From NCBI RefSeq assembly GCF_000010305.1, contig NC_012489.1:3417646-3481645 (forward strand): DNA of 64,000 bases, in the 5' to 3' direction. Position 1 is the stretch's first letter. Each line of letters starts with the position of its first letter. Origin of the DNA: Gemmatimonas aurantiaca T-27. GTDB taxonomy: Bacteria > Gemmatimonadota > Gemmatimonadetes > Gemmatimonadales > Gemmatimonadaceae. The notes below the pieces were generated by a model that worked only from the letters and a program-made list of their open reading frames with translations, searched no databases and was not told the DNA's origin. Position numbers and translations under genes: made by a program. Positions 8,433 through 20,316 of the stretch are shown in pieces.

Positions 8433-9665
8433 TCACCCGATCACGGGCCGAATCCGCAACACGCGACCACTGCCACTGTCAGTGACGACATAGATGAACC
8501 CATCCGGGCCCACCGTGACATCACGAATGCGCTCCCCCAGTTCGCCGAGGTAGCGTTCTTCTTTTGTCACACGACCATTGGTGAGTTCGAGTCGCACCAG
8601 CGCGCCAGGTGTGAGTGACCCGATGATCACACTGCCCTTCCATCCGGGAATCGCATCGGCGTTGTAGAACGTCATGCCCGACGGGGCGATGACAGGATCC
8701 CAGTAGTACACCGGCTGCTCCATCCCCTCTTTTGCCGTGCCTTCGCCGATACGCGCGCCGGAATAGTCCACACCGTACGTGATCACCGGCCAGCCGTAGT
8801 TCTTGCCGCGTTCGGGATGATTGAGTTCATCGCCACCACGCGCACCGTGCTCCACCGTCCACAACTGTCCCGTGGTGGGATGCAGCGCCGCCGCCTGCAC
8901 ATTGCGATGCCCGTAGGACCAGATCTCCGGCCGCGCACTGCTCTGACCGGTGAACGGATTGTCCGACGGCACCGTGCCATCGGGATTGATGCGCATCACC
9001 TTGCCTTGTCCACGCGCCAGATCCTGCGCGTAGTCACGCCAGTTCATGCGATCACCCTGGGTCACGAACAACTTGCCGTCGCGCGCGAATACCAGTCGCG
9101 AGCCATAGTGCCCGCCGCCGTTGAGCTTGGGCGTCTGTCGGTAGATCACCTGCACATCCTGCAGCGCGTTGCCCACCAACCGCCCACGCGCCACCGACGT
9201 GCCCGCGCCCCCCGTGCCCGATTCGGCAAACGACAGGTAGATCAGCCCGTTGCTCGCGAAGCCCGGATCGAGCGCCACATCCAGCAGCCCGCCCTGCCCC
9301 TCCGCGTACACCGCCGGTACACCAGTCACCGGCGCCGACAGTTGACCATTCACCGCCACAATGCGCAGTCGCCCCGGTCGTTCGGTCACCAGTGCCCGCC
9401 CATCAGGGAGAATTTCTATCCCCCATGGATTGACCAAGCCACTCGCCCACGTCTCCGCACGCACCACCCCTCTGATCGACCCGGGCGTTGGAGAACGATC
9501 CGCCAACACCTGGCTCGGCGTGCCCGGATTGGTGGTGGTATCGGTCCGTGTCGAATCCGCCACCACCTGCGTCCCATTCGGCGCCTCATTGCACGCCGCC
9601 GCCATCAGCAGCACCGCAGCCGCCGAAGCAGAAGCCCGCACAACTCGCGAGTCCCCAAGTCTCAT
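8433..9665 (-). CDS. PQQ-dependent sugar dehydrogenase-like lipoprotein
   Basis: The 410-residue protein belongs to the soluble glucose/sorbosone dehydrogenase (YliI/Asd) six-bladed propeller family: '[20 protein letters not shown]', '[18 protein letters not shown]', '[23 protein letters not shown]' and '[13 protein letters not shown]' blocks are visible (each quoted in part). It should oxidise an aldose sugar with PQQ at the outside of the inner membrane or in the periplasm. A lipobox with Cys25 ('LLMAAAC') follows the signal helix. The start at 9665 has GAGGGGA about eight bases upstream. It heads an operon with three small barrel-like proteins and is divergent from the IorAB genes. Confidence 0.9.
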   Translation of the reverse strand: MRLGDSRVVRASASAAAVLLMAAACNEAPNGTQVVADSTRTDTTTNPGTPSQVLADRSPTPGSIRGVVRAETWASGLVNPWGIEILPDGRALVTERPGRLRIVAVNGQLSAPVTGVPAVYAEGQGGLLDVALDPGFASNGLIYLSFAESGTGGAGTSVARGRLVGNALQDVQVIYRQTPKLNGGGHYGSRLVFARDGKLFVTQGDRMNWRDYAQDLARGQGKVMRINPDGTVPSDNPFTGQSSARPEIWSYGHRNVQAAALHPTTGQLWTVEHGARGGDELNHPERGKNYGWPVITYGVDYSGARIGEGTAKEGMEQPVYYWDPVIAPSGMTFYNADAIPGWKGSVIIGSLTPGALVRLELTNGRVTKEERYLGELGERIRDVTVGPDGFIYVVTDSGSGRVLRIRPVIG

Positions 9666-9943
9666 AAAAAAATCCCCTCGCGTTAGTCGAATGAAGAGGA
9701 ACTCATGGGCCCCACCCACGCACCCAAGCCCGTCCACCCTACCACCCACTGCCTACGACCTAAAACCCGCCCCCCAATACCTCATTCCCATCCCACCGTC
9801 CCGCGCCTCATCCCCCGTTGTTCCCCGTGTTCCCTCCAATGGTTCCCCCTATCCGTGCCCCACCGCACGCAATCCGCCTCCGCATATGGCCAGACCAAGG
9901 GAAAACACCCATTTTTCAGTCCTTCCCCCAACCCTGCCCAAGA
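9666..9943. other. Strongly C-rich intergenic region between divergent genes
   Basis: The 278-bp gap between the divergent sugar dehydrogenase and IorA-type genes is very rich in C on the plus strand, with many CCC and CCCC runs between about 9710 and 9940, unlike the flanking coding DNA. No gene is supported. It must contain both promoters, but I cannot place -35/-10 boxes with confidence. The IorA leader transcript would be C-rich and nearly free of a Shine-Dalgarno sequence. Confidence 0.5.
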
Positions 9944-10444
9944 ATGCCGATCTCTCTCAAGATCAACGGCACGTCCCGCACGGTCGATGTCCCCGCTGAT
10001 ATGCCCTTGTTGTGGGTGCTGCGTGATGAACTCGACCTCAAGGGCACCAAGTTCGGATGCGGCGCCAATCGTTGTGGCGCCTGCACCGTGCACGTGAACG
10101 GCGCCGCGCAGCGTTCCTGCACGTTCCCCGTCTCCCGCGCCGCCGGCGCCGAGATCACCACCATCGAAGGCCTCTCGCCCGATGGCGCGCATGCCGTGCA
10201 GAAGGCGTGGGAAGAACTCGACGTCCCGCAGTGCGGTTACTGTCAGGCCGGCCAGATGATGGCCGCCGCGTCGCTGCTCGAAAAGACACCCAAGCCCACC
10301 AACGCGCAGATCGACAGCGCGCTCAACACGAATCTCTGCCGCTGCGCCACCTACCTGCGCATTCGTGCGGCCGTGCATCGTGCCGCCGAGATCAAGGCCG
10401 GTGGAGCCGCCGTCGGCAGCAGCAGCGCTCCCGGGGAGGATTGA
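9944..10444 (+). CDS. iorA: (2Fe-2S)-binding small subunit of a molybdenum hydroxylase (isoquinoline 1-oxidoreductase alpha type)
   Basis: The 166-residue protein has the two-cluster architecture of the xanthine dehydrogenase family small subunit: a plant-ferredoxin-type site with Cys39, Cys44, Cys47 and Cys59 ('GCGANRCGAC') and a C-terminal site with Cys97, Cys100, Cys132 and Cys134 ('CGYC ... CRC'). It passes electrons from the molybdenum centre to an external acceptor. The start at 9944 ('MPISLKING') matches the usual N-terminus of the family. It has no signal peptide and is presumably co-exported with the Tat-carrying large subunit, whose gene begins three bases after this stop. Confidence 0.9.
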   Translation: MPISLKINGTSRTVDVPADMPLLWVLRDELDLKGTKFGCGANRCGACTVHVNGAAQRSCTFPVSRAAGAEITTIEGLSPDGAHAVQKAWEELDVPQCGYCQAGQMMAAASLLEKTPKPTNAQIDSALNTNLCRCATYLRIRAAVHRAAEIKAGGAAVGSSSAPGED

Positions 10445-10447
10445 GCC

Positions 10448-14375
<3,928 letters not shown>

Positions 14376-14471
14376 AGCACCACTTTCCGTTTGAGATCGG
14401 ATGCGCACCGCCAAGCGGCGAATATCTACCAGAAGTATCTGCAAATCGAACTACACCGACTTCTAGGCAAC

Positions 14472-16052
14472 ATGGAATCAATACGACTGCAAAACCTCCG
14501 CTCCTTGCGCGACTCGAGCTTCATACGCTTGGCGCCCATCACGCTCTTAGTTGGAGGCAATAGCTCCGGGAAGAGTACATTCCTCCGAGCTTTGCCGCTC
14601 TTACGTCAGAGCGCTGAAACCGCAACCACCGGGCCGATTCTATGGTATGGCAACTACGTGGACTACGGTAGCTTCACGGAGAGTGTATCCTCATTCACCA
14701 ACGAGAAAGAGATCACACTTTCCTTTCGTATACCTGTCAACTCCACTCACGAAAGAGTTGGCTCCAGCTCATCGCTCGGTTGGCGACGATACCCTGGCTA
14801 TCGCATCGTTGCACCGGAGAATACAACATGCGATGTCGCTATATCGATTCGTGGAGATGGGATCACCAATAGAAACTATGTTCGCTCGTTGGAATTGTCT
14901 TTGCTCAATCATGTTGCATGTCTCTACTTCGAAGAAGACGCATCACTTTCTCGGTTTGTTGTCAACGGAGAAGAAGTGCCAAGGGACGCACACAAACGCA
15001 TTGAGGTGCGCCCAGGCATCATACTTCCTAGACTTCTTGTTAGGAGAGATGATTTCGATCTCATAGCCAATGAGCAACTATCATCTCCTTCAAGCCTCAA
15101 GGCCTATCTGTTCCGAGAGAGTCTAGTGACCTGCCTGAGGCAATTCGTCCACGGAAATGCAAAGGATATGAGCATATGGTCGAATGCCGCCAGACTTCCT
15201 CTCAGTGATCAGAATAGCATGGTTCATCACATCGCGTCATTGCCCAATCTTCGGAAGGGAGCGAGCGACAGTATTCGACGCGCGGACTCTGCTAGTCCAG
15301 CACTCTCAAAGCTCATTCGCCTCTTAGTCGCCAGCTCAGTCCCGGCAATCTTGAACGACTGCGATATCTACATATCGCAGTTTGCGAGCCGCGTCCATTA
15401 CGCGAAACCTGTTCGAGCCACGGCGGAGCGCTACTACCGACAGCAGGATCTTGCTGTGAATGAAATCGACTCTGACGGCCGAAATGTAGCGATGTTCCTT
15501 CGGAGTCTGTCGTTGGAAGAACGCACTGACTTTTCAAACTGGCTTCAGTCGGAACTGAACATCAAAGTGTCTGCGCAAGAGGACACAGGCCACGTATCAC
15601 TATTCGTAGCAGAGGGTGGAGGTGAATACAATCTTGCAGACGTTGGATTCGGGTTCAGTCAACTCCTTCCGGTAGTTGCCCACCTTTGGGCTACTCAGCG
15701 TAGCAGAGGATCAATTCAGCCGGTCCCACCAACCTGCTTTGCGATCGAGCAACCAGAACTGCACCTCCACCCGAGGATCCAAGCTCAACTAGTAGATGTC
15801 TTCATTCGAGCTGTAAAGTCCGCTCGAAAGCAAGGCATCGATTTGCGTCTCATTATTGAAACTCATAGCGAGACTATGGTTAACCGTATTGGCAGTAAGA
15901 TTGCTTCATCTGACCTCGCGCCAGAAGATGCAATGGTTGTGGTCTTTGAAAGAAAGCCGACATCTCCAGCAACGGAAGTGTCGATCGCCAGTTTTGATGC
16001 ACAGGGCGCACTTCAGAACTGGCCCTTTGGATTTTTTGAACCAGAGCTGTAA
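14472..16052 (+). CDS. AAA/ABC-type ATPase (AAA_15/DUF3696-like), putative defence ATPase
   Basis: The 526-residue product has an OLD/RecF-like ATPase architecture. Near the N-terminus is a Walker A loop 'GGNSSGKST' (28-36) directly after 'LAPITLLV'. In the C-terminal half are a signature-like 'VGFGFSQLLPVV', a Walker B region 'CFAIEQPELHLHP', and 'ETHSETMVNRI' (D-loop/H-loop area). The end ('WPFGFFEPEL') fits DUF3696-type tails. I chose ATG 14472 because 'MESIRLQNLRSL' is the normal start of such ATPases; a TTG at 14391 in the same frame is an alternative. Its codons are visibly AT-richer than the neighbours. It is followed two bases later by a TOPRIM-like gene, the classic arrangement of two-gene anti-phage systems. 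Function inferred. Confidence 0.8.
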   Translation: MESIRLQNLRSLRDSSFIRLAPITLLVGGNSSGKSTFLRALPLLRQSAETATTGPILWYGNYVDYGSFTESVSSFTNEKEITLSFRIPVNSTHERVGSSSSLGWRRYPGYRIVAPENTTCDVAISIRGDGITNRNYVRSLELSLLNHVACLYFEEDASLSRFVVNGEEVPRDAHKRIEVRPGIILPRLLVRRDDFDLIANEQLSSPSSLKAYLFRESLVTCLRQFVHGNAKDMSIWSNAARLPLSDQNSMVHHIASLPNLRKGASDSIRRADSASPALSKLIRLLVASSVPAILNDCDIYISQFASRVHYAKPVRATAERYYRQQDLAVNEIDSDGRNVAMFLRSLSLEERTDFSNWLQSELNIKVSAQEDTGHVSLFVAEGGGEYNLADVGFGFSQLLPVVAHLWATQRSRGSIQPVPPTCFAIEQPELHLHPRIQAQLVDVFIRAVKSARKQGIDLRLIIETHSETMVNRIGSKIASSDLAPEDAMVVVFERKPTSPATEVSIASFDAQGALQNWPFGFFEPEL

Positions 16053-16054
16053 GC

Positions 16055-17170
16055 ATGCTAATTGAGCTCTCAGATGAGTTCCTTTCCTTCTCAAATTTTG
16101 ACGACGATAGCTGGGCGACCGCTTTGGATATTTTGCTCTCTTCGTTCCGAGAGGGAAGCCATCTCTTGCTTATCAGCAGTGCATTGGCTAAGCACCTCTG
16201 CACTTCAGCTGGACTGTCCCAAAGAGGGAAGGCAACAATCACGCATGCTGCTAACGATCGCCCAGAAAGACTGTCCTTACTGCCAAAACTCTCTGTGCGT
16301 GTATTGGTATCTCCAACTTCGCCAACTTCTGTCGATAGCTTCCAAGAAGGCTCAGTCATTCGCGTTCCCTTGACTCACTTTCAGCATCTTGCGTCGGTCC
16401 AGAAGACGACGGTACTGGGAGAGAACATTCTCGACTCTGAATTCGCAGTCTTAATCGCAAGATCGTATGCAGCGTCACAACGAATTCGCCCTCTCTTAGC
16501 TTTTGAAGCTCGTGGCGGAGGCGGGTCCACAATCGACCGGGAGTTTGATCAAGTTCAACAATCGAGAAAACTTTGTATTGCAATAGTGGACAGCGACAAA
16601 CAAGCTCCCGATGCACCCCTCGGAAATACAGCAACAGCCATTCTGCGCATGCGAAGTAGCGATAAACCTTGGGCAGAAGTTGTCCTGCTTGCGGTCCGCG
16701 AGTCCGAGAATGCGCTTTCATTGAGGCTTCTGAGCGATCTTTGCGAAACCGAGCCGAACTTTCGCGAGGCATTTTCGAGAGTCGCGAATCTCTGTGAAAA
16801 CGGATTTGGAGAGGCCCTCTCCTATCTCGACTTGAAGAAGGGCTTGAGAATGGACAAGGTCTACTCGATCGAACATAGCCCAGCGAAGGACTGGTGGATT
16901 AGCAATATCATTGAACTATCCGGGCGAATCACACCGCTGGTCCATACAGACTGTATGGCTGAGGAGCGATGCAAGACGCCCACCGCATGCGAATGCCAGG
17001 TAGCGCTCGGGTTTGGCGACAACTTACTGAAGCACAGCATCGAGATGCTAAATAGACAGACGGCCCAACGCACGAATCAGGCACTCTGCGAGAGGACCCA
17101 TGATCTTTGGAGCAGTGTGGGCAAGTCAGTTTTTTCATGGTGCTGCGCTTCACCCCCGCTTCGAACATAG
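16055..17170 (+). CDS. TOPRIM-like protein paired with AAA ATPase, putative defence effector nuclease
   Basis: The 371-residue protein is not a member of a family I can name, but its centre reads like a TOPRIM fold: 'LGENILDSEF' supplies Glu123 and Asp127, a Gly-rich 'GGGGST' lies at 154-159, 'IVDSDK' supplies the Asp179-x-Asp181 pair, and 'VRESENALSL' (214-223) resembles the R-x-x-E-N motif of OLD/DUF4435-type nucleases. The N-terminal ~110 residues and the Cys-rich C-terminus (several Cys around 315-330 and 360) are unassigned. It starts two bases after the ATPase stop, so the two are co-transcribed and probably act together. DNA or RNA cleavage is inferred, not shown. Codon use is AT-richer than in neighbours. 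Confidence 0.65.
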   Translation: MLIELSDEFLSFSNFDDDSWATALDILLSSFREGSHLLLISSALAKHLCTSAGLSQRGKATITHAANDRPERLSLLPKLSVRVLVSPTSPTSVDSFQEGSVIRVPLTHFQHLASVQKTTVLGENILDSEFAVLIARSYAASQRIRPLLAFEARGGGGSTIDREFDQVQQSRKLCIAIVDSDKQAPDAPLGNTATAILRMRSSDKPWAEVVLLAVRESENALSLRLLSDLCETEPNFREAFSRVANLCENGFGEALSYLDLKKGLRMDKVYSIEHSPAKDWWISNIIELSGRITPLVHTDCMAEERCKTPTACECQVALGFGDNLLKHSIEMLNRQTAQRTNQALCERTHDLWSSVGKSVFSWCCASPPLRT

Positions 17171-17519
17171 CGCTAGAAGGAAACGATTTACTCGTCGAGT
17201 GTGCGCAAGTCTTCGCATGCCGTAGTTCACCATTCATGGCGAATCCCCCCACTAAGAGACCGCTACAAGACAAGAAGACAACCGCGTCATAGGCTTTTGC
17301 ACCTGAGCGTTGTGCAGTCGATTTTGCTGATGCGGGAGAGGTCTCGTTCAGTTCGCCGCTTTTCAGTTGCATGCAGCCCGCAGGAAATTCGCACCGCAGC
17401 CTGCGGACTCTCCGATACGCAAGCAACGTTCGGAGCATTTGAGCCAAAACACCGCGCATTGCCGCGTGTCGAGATAGGCAGCTCCACGTCCTCTCCGCCT
17501 TCCTCACCCGACCCGCCCC
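17171..17519. other. Intergenic tail of the AT-richer segment, no supported gene
   Basis: This 349-bp stretch continues the AT-richer composition of the two defence-like genes up to about 17.45 kb, then returns to GC-rich sequence. Short frames occur on both strands (for example 17287-17487 minus, 66 codons) but none shows a family motif, a signal peptide or a convincing ribosome-binding site. It could hold the 3' boundary of an acquired segment; I found no flanking direct repeat by eye. Confidence 0.4.
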
Positions 17520-19264
17520 ATGCCCATTCCCCACGCTCCCCTCGCGGTCCCGCGTCGGCTGGTTCGCATGATCGCCCTCCTGGCCGCGACCTCTATCAGC
17601 CTGGCCGGATGCGGAGTGGGAGGCAGTGACGGCACCACCACGCCCCCTCCCCCGCCGCCGCCGGATGTCACCGTGTCCAGTGTCGCGGTCTCCCTGGCCA
17701 GCGGCTCGGTAGAAGTCGGCGCCACCTCACAGGCCACCGCCGTCGCCCGCAATGCCGCCGGCACCGAGCTCACCGGCAAGTCCATCACCTGGACCTCCTC
17801 AGCGTCCACCGTGGCCACGGTCTCCGCGGCGGGTCTCGTGACCGCCGTGGCCTAGGGGACGGCCACCATCACCGCCACCAGCGAAGGACGCACGGGCAGC
17901 GCCACACTCACCGTGACGCCGGCGCCCGTCGCCACCATCAGCGTCACGCTCGCGCCAGCATCACTGGTCGTGAGTCGCACCGCCCAGGCCACGGCCGTCA
18001 TGCGCGATGCGGCGAACAACACCCTGGCCGGCCGCACGGCCACGTGGTCGTCCTCGGTCACCAATATCGCCACCGTGAGCGCGGCGGGATTGGTCACCGC
18101 AGTAGCACCCGGCACGGCCACCAATGAAGGACGCACCGGCACGGCCGCACTCACCGTGTCCGCACCGGCCATCGCATCCATCACCTTCCCGGCCGACAGC
18201 ATCGGCGTGCCGCTGCGGGCACGCGCGCAACTCACGCCGGTGGTGCGCGATGAACTGGGCGCGGTGGTCACCGGTCGCACCATCACCTATCAGTCGAGCG
18301 CGACGAACCTCGTGTCTGTTTCGGCTACGGGTGAGGTGCGCTCCGTGCTGCCGGGCAGTGCCACCATCACCGCTACTGTGGAAGGCAAAAGCGGCACGGT
18401 GAAGGTGGGCGGCACACTCGCCGACCTGTCGGCCATCGTGGACTCCATACGTCAGGCGCGCGGCATGCCCGCAATGGGCGGCGCCATTGTGCACCGCGAA
18501 GGACTGATCGGCCTGGGTGTTGGCGGCACACGCCGAGCGACTGGCGGCGCGGCGGTGACGGTGAATGACAAGTGGCATCTGGGCTCCAATACCAAGGCGC
18601 TCACTGGCGTGCTCGCTGGCATGGCGGTGGACGCGGGGGTGCTCACGTGGAATCGCACCGTGTCGCAGGCATTTCCCGAGCTGAGTGGCAGCATGTTGCG
18701 GTGTACGGCCCTGTGCCGCTCACCGAACTGCTCGCCCACACCAGCGGCATGATCAACTCGGTGTCGGCGCTGGTGGGCGCGAGCACCACCAACCTGCCCG
18801 CCGCGCGCATGCCGTGGACCGATCACGCGCTGCGTCAGCAACCCAACAACGCCCGCGGCACGTACTACTACAGCAACACCGCGTTTGGCATGGCGGGTGC
18901 GATGATCGAGCGTGCGTGGTCGAGCACGTACGAAACGCTCATGCAGCAGCGCCTGTTCACCCCACTCGGTCTCGTGGGTGTGGGCTGGGGTCCCACCACT
19001 GCGGCCGGCGCCAATGATCAGCCGCAGGGACATCGCCTGCAGGGCAGTACCTGGGTGGTGTGCGAAGGGTGCGACAATCCGCCCGGACTGTCGTCAGCGG
19101 GTACGGTACACATGCCGCTGCGGGCGTGGGCGCGCATCATGCAGGAGCTGCTGCTGGCCGATCAGGGACGCAGCACGCTGCTCACGCAGACCACCGCGCG
19201 ATTCCTCGTTTGTGGGTGCGCCGTAGCGGGCCGGTGTGGTGGCTCGAATGGCTGGATGCGGTGA
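17520..19264 (+). pseudogene. Decayed Ig-like (BIG2) lipoprotein with serine hydrolase domain
   Basis: The frame opens with a lipoprotein signal (Leu-Ala-Gly-Cys near residue 31) and a Pro-rich linker, then BIG2 Ig-like repeats. A TAG stop at 17853-17855 interrupts the first repeat at 'GLVTAVA-stop-GTATITAT'; the parallel repeat continues through this point, and GAG (Glu) to TAG would explain it. The same frame resumes with a second BIG2 repeat and a beta-lactamase-like hydrolase including the SxxK motif 'SNTK'. Near 18690-18720 the frame must shift to continue into 'LTELLAHTSGM' and the 'YYSNTAFG' motif. The 3' end also looks lost near 19200. At least two lesions mean it is unlikely to make a full enzyme, unless these are sequencing errors. 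Confidence 0.8.
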
Positions 19265-19345
19265 GCGGTGTTTACTTGGGTGTTGTACGCCCCCTGTGAC
19301 CTATCGACGCCTGTTCGCCACAGGCATGCGCGTGGAGATTGGCGC

Positions 19346-20191
19346 ATGATGCTGAAGCTGGTATTGCCGACACCATTGATGGTGCGCTGCCTGGCGCTGC
19401 TTGTCGGGTGTCTCATGGCCGTGCCCGTTGTACTCGGGGCGCAGAGCCAGCCGCGCCGCCCGGCGGCCGTGGTGCAGATCTCGGTCATCGACTCTGCACT
19501 GCGTCCCGTGGAGTCTGCCGAGGTGCTGGTACGGCAGGGGCTGCGCACCTTGGGCGTGACGCGAGTCAATGCTGCTGGCGCCGCGACACTGTCGATCGTG
19601 GACGACTCGTCCATGTTCGAAGTCGTTGCGCGTCAATTGGGATTCGGCCCGGCACGCCGATTCGTGCGTCTGGTATTTGGTGATACCATCTCATTGATCC
19701 TGACGCTGACGCCATCACCACAACAGCTCGCCGCCGTTCAGGTCACGGCACGGGAGTCACTCCGGCAACGGGCGTACCACCTCGACGGTGAAACCATTGC
19801 AGCGAGCACGCTCCCCATCCGCAGTGCGCTGGACGTGATGTTGCGGTTGCGTCCCTACATGCTCACCAGCCTCAGTGGTGGCACCGTATGTGGCACGGTG
19901 CAGGAAGTGTGGGTCAACGGGACACGCGTACCGAAAGACCTCATGCCCGATCCGCGGCAGGTGGGGAGAAAGGTGCTGGGGCGCAGCGTGTCGCCTGCGG
20001 TACTCACCATCCTCGAGTCCATCAAGCCGGAACACATCGCCGAGATGTCCTACATCGACTGCTTTGGCGGCACGGTGCAAAAGGTCGGCAGTGAGGACGC
20101 GGTGTACATCGTGCTCAAGCCGGACATCGAGTATCGCTGGCCGGACGGCACCTTTCATGTGAGCGACACCGCGCGGGCAGGACGGATGTAG
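19346..20191 (+). CDS. Exported carboxypeptidase-regulatory-like/plug-domain protein
   Basis: The 281-residue protein has a signal peptide ending Val-Leu-Gly-Ala-Gln. It then shows a carboxypeptidase-regulatory-like beta-sandwich ('VVQISVIDSALRPVESAEVLV' to 'LTPSPQQLAAVQV', quoted in part) followed by a piece resembling the TonB-receptor plug ('SALDVMLRLRPYM', 'VWVNGTRVP', 'AEMSYIDCFGG'). There is no beta-barrel. Such stand-alone proteins are common in Gemmatimonadota genomes; their role is unknown. The start at 19346 is supported by GGAG eight bases upstream. A strong hairpin follows the stop. Confidence 0.7.
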   Translation: MMLKLVLPTPLMVRCLALLVGCLMAVPVVLGAQSQPRRPAAVVQISVIDSALRPVESAEVLVRQGLRTLGVTRVNAAGAATLSIVDDSSMFEVVARQLGFGPARRFVRLVFGDTISLILTLTPSPQQLAAVQVTARESLRQRAYHLDGETIAASTLPIRSALDVMLRLRPYMLTSLSGGTVCGTVQEVWVNGTRVPKDLMPDPRQVGRKVLGRSVSPAVLTILESIKPEHIAEMSYIDCFGGTVQKVGSEDAVYIVLKPDIEYRWPDGTFHVSDTARAGRM

Positions 20192-20202
20192 TTGGACGCT
20201 TG

Positions 20203-20245
20203 GGAGTGCCCGGTAGTGGAGCAAGAAAGGCCTACCGGGCACTCC
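20203..20245. terminator. Perfect 14-bp inverted repeat between convergent genes
   Basis: GGAGTGCCCGGTAG (20203-20216) pairs exactly with CTACCGGGCACTCC (20232-20245) around a 15-base loop. It lies just after the 19346-20191 gene and before the end of the minus-strand lipoprotein gene, so it can serve both directions. No long T-run follows, so the efficiency is uncertain. Confidence 0.7.
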
Positions 20246-20316
20246 TGTTGAATGTCAGACGCTGGGCCGTTCGCGGCCCTGGCTGTCCTTCGATGGTCGT
20301 TGGTGAGCGTGTGTAC

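Noticed and set aside
17171-17519. Possible integron attC or insertion-sequence remnant in the AT-richer tail
   Set aside because: A few bases resemble core-site patterns, but the required paired sites and any transposase or integrase remnant are absent.
16929-17534. Minus-strand 200-codon frame overlapping the TOPRIM-like gene
   Set aside because: No recognisable motif, mixed composition, and it overlaps the 3' part of a gene with ordered catalytic motifs.
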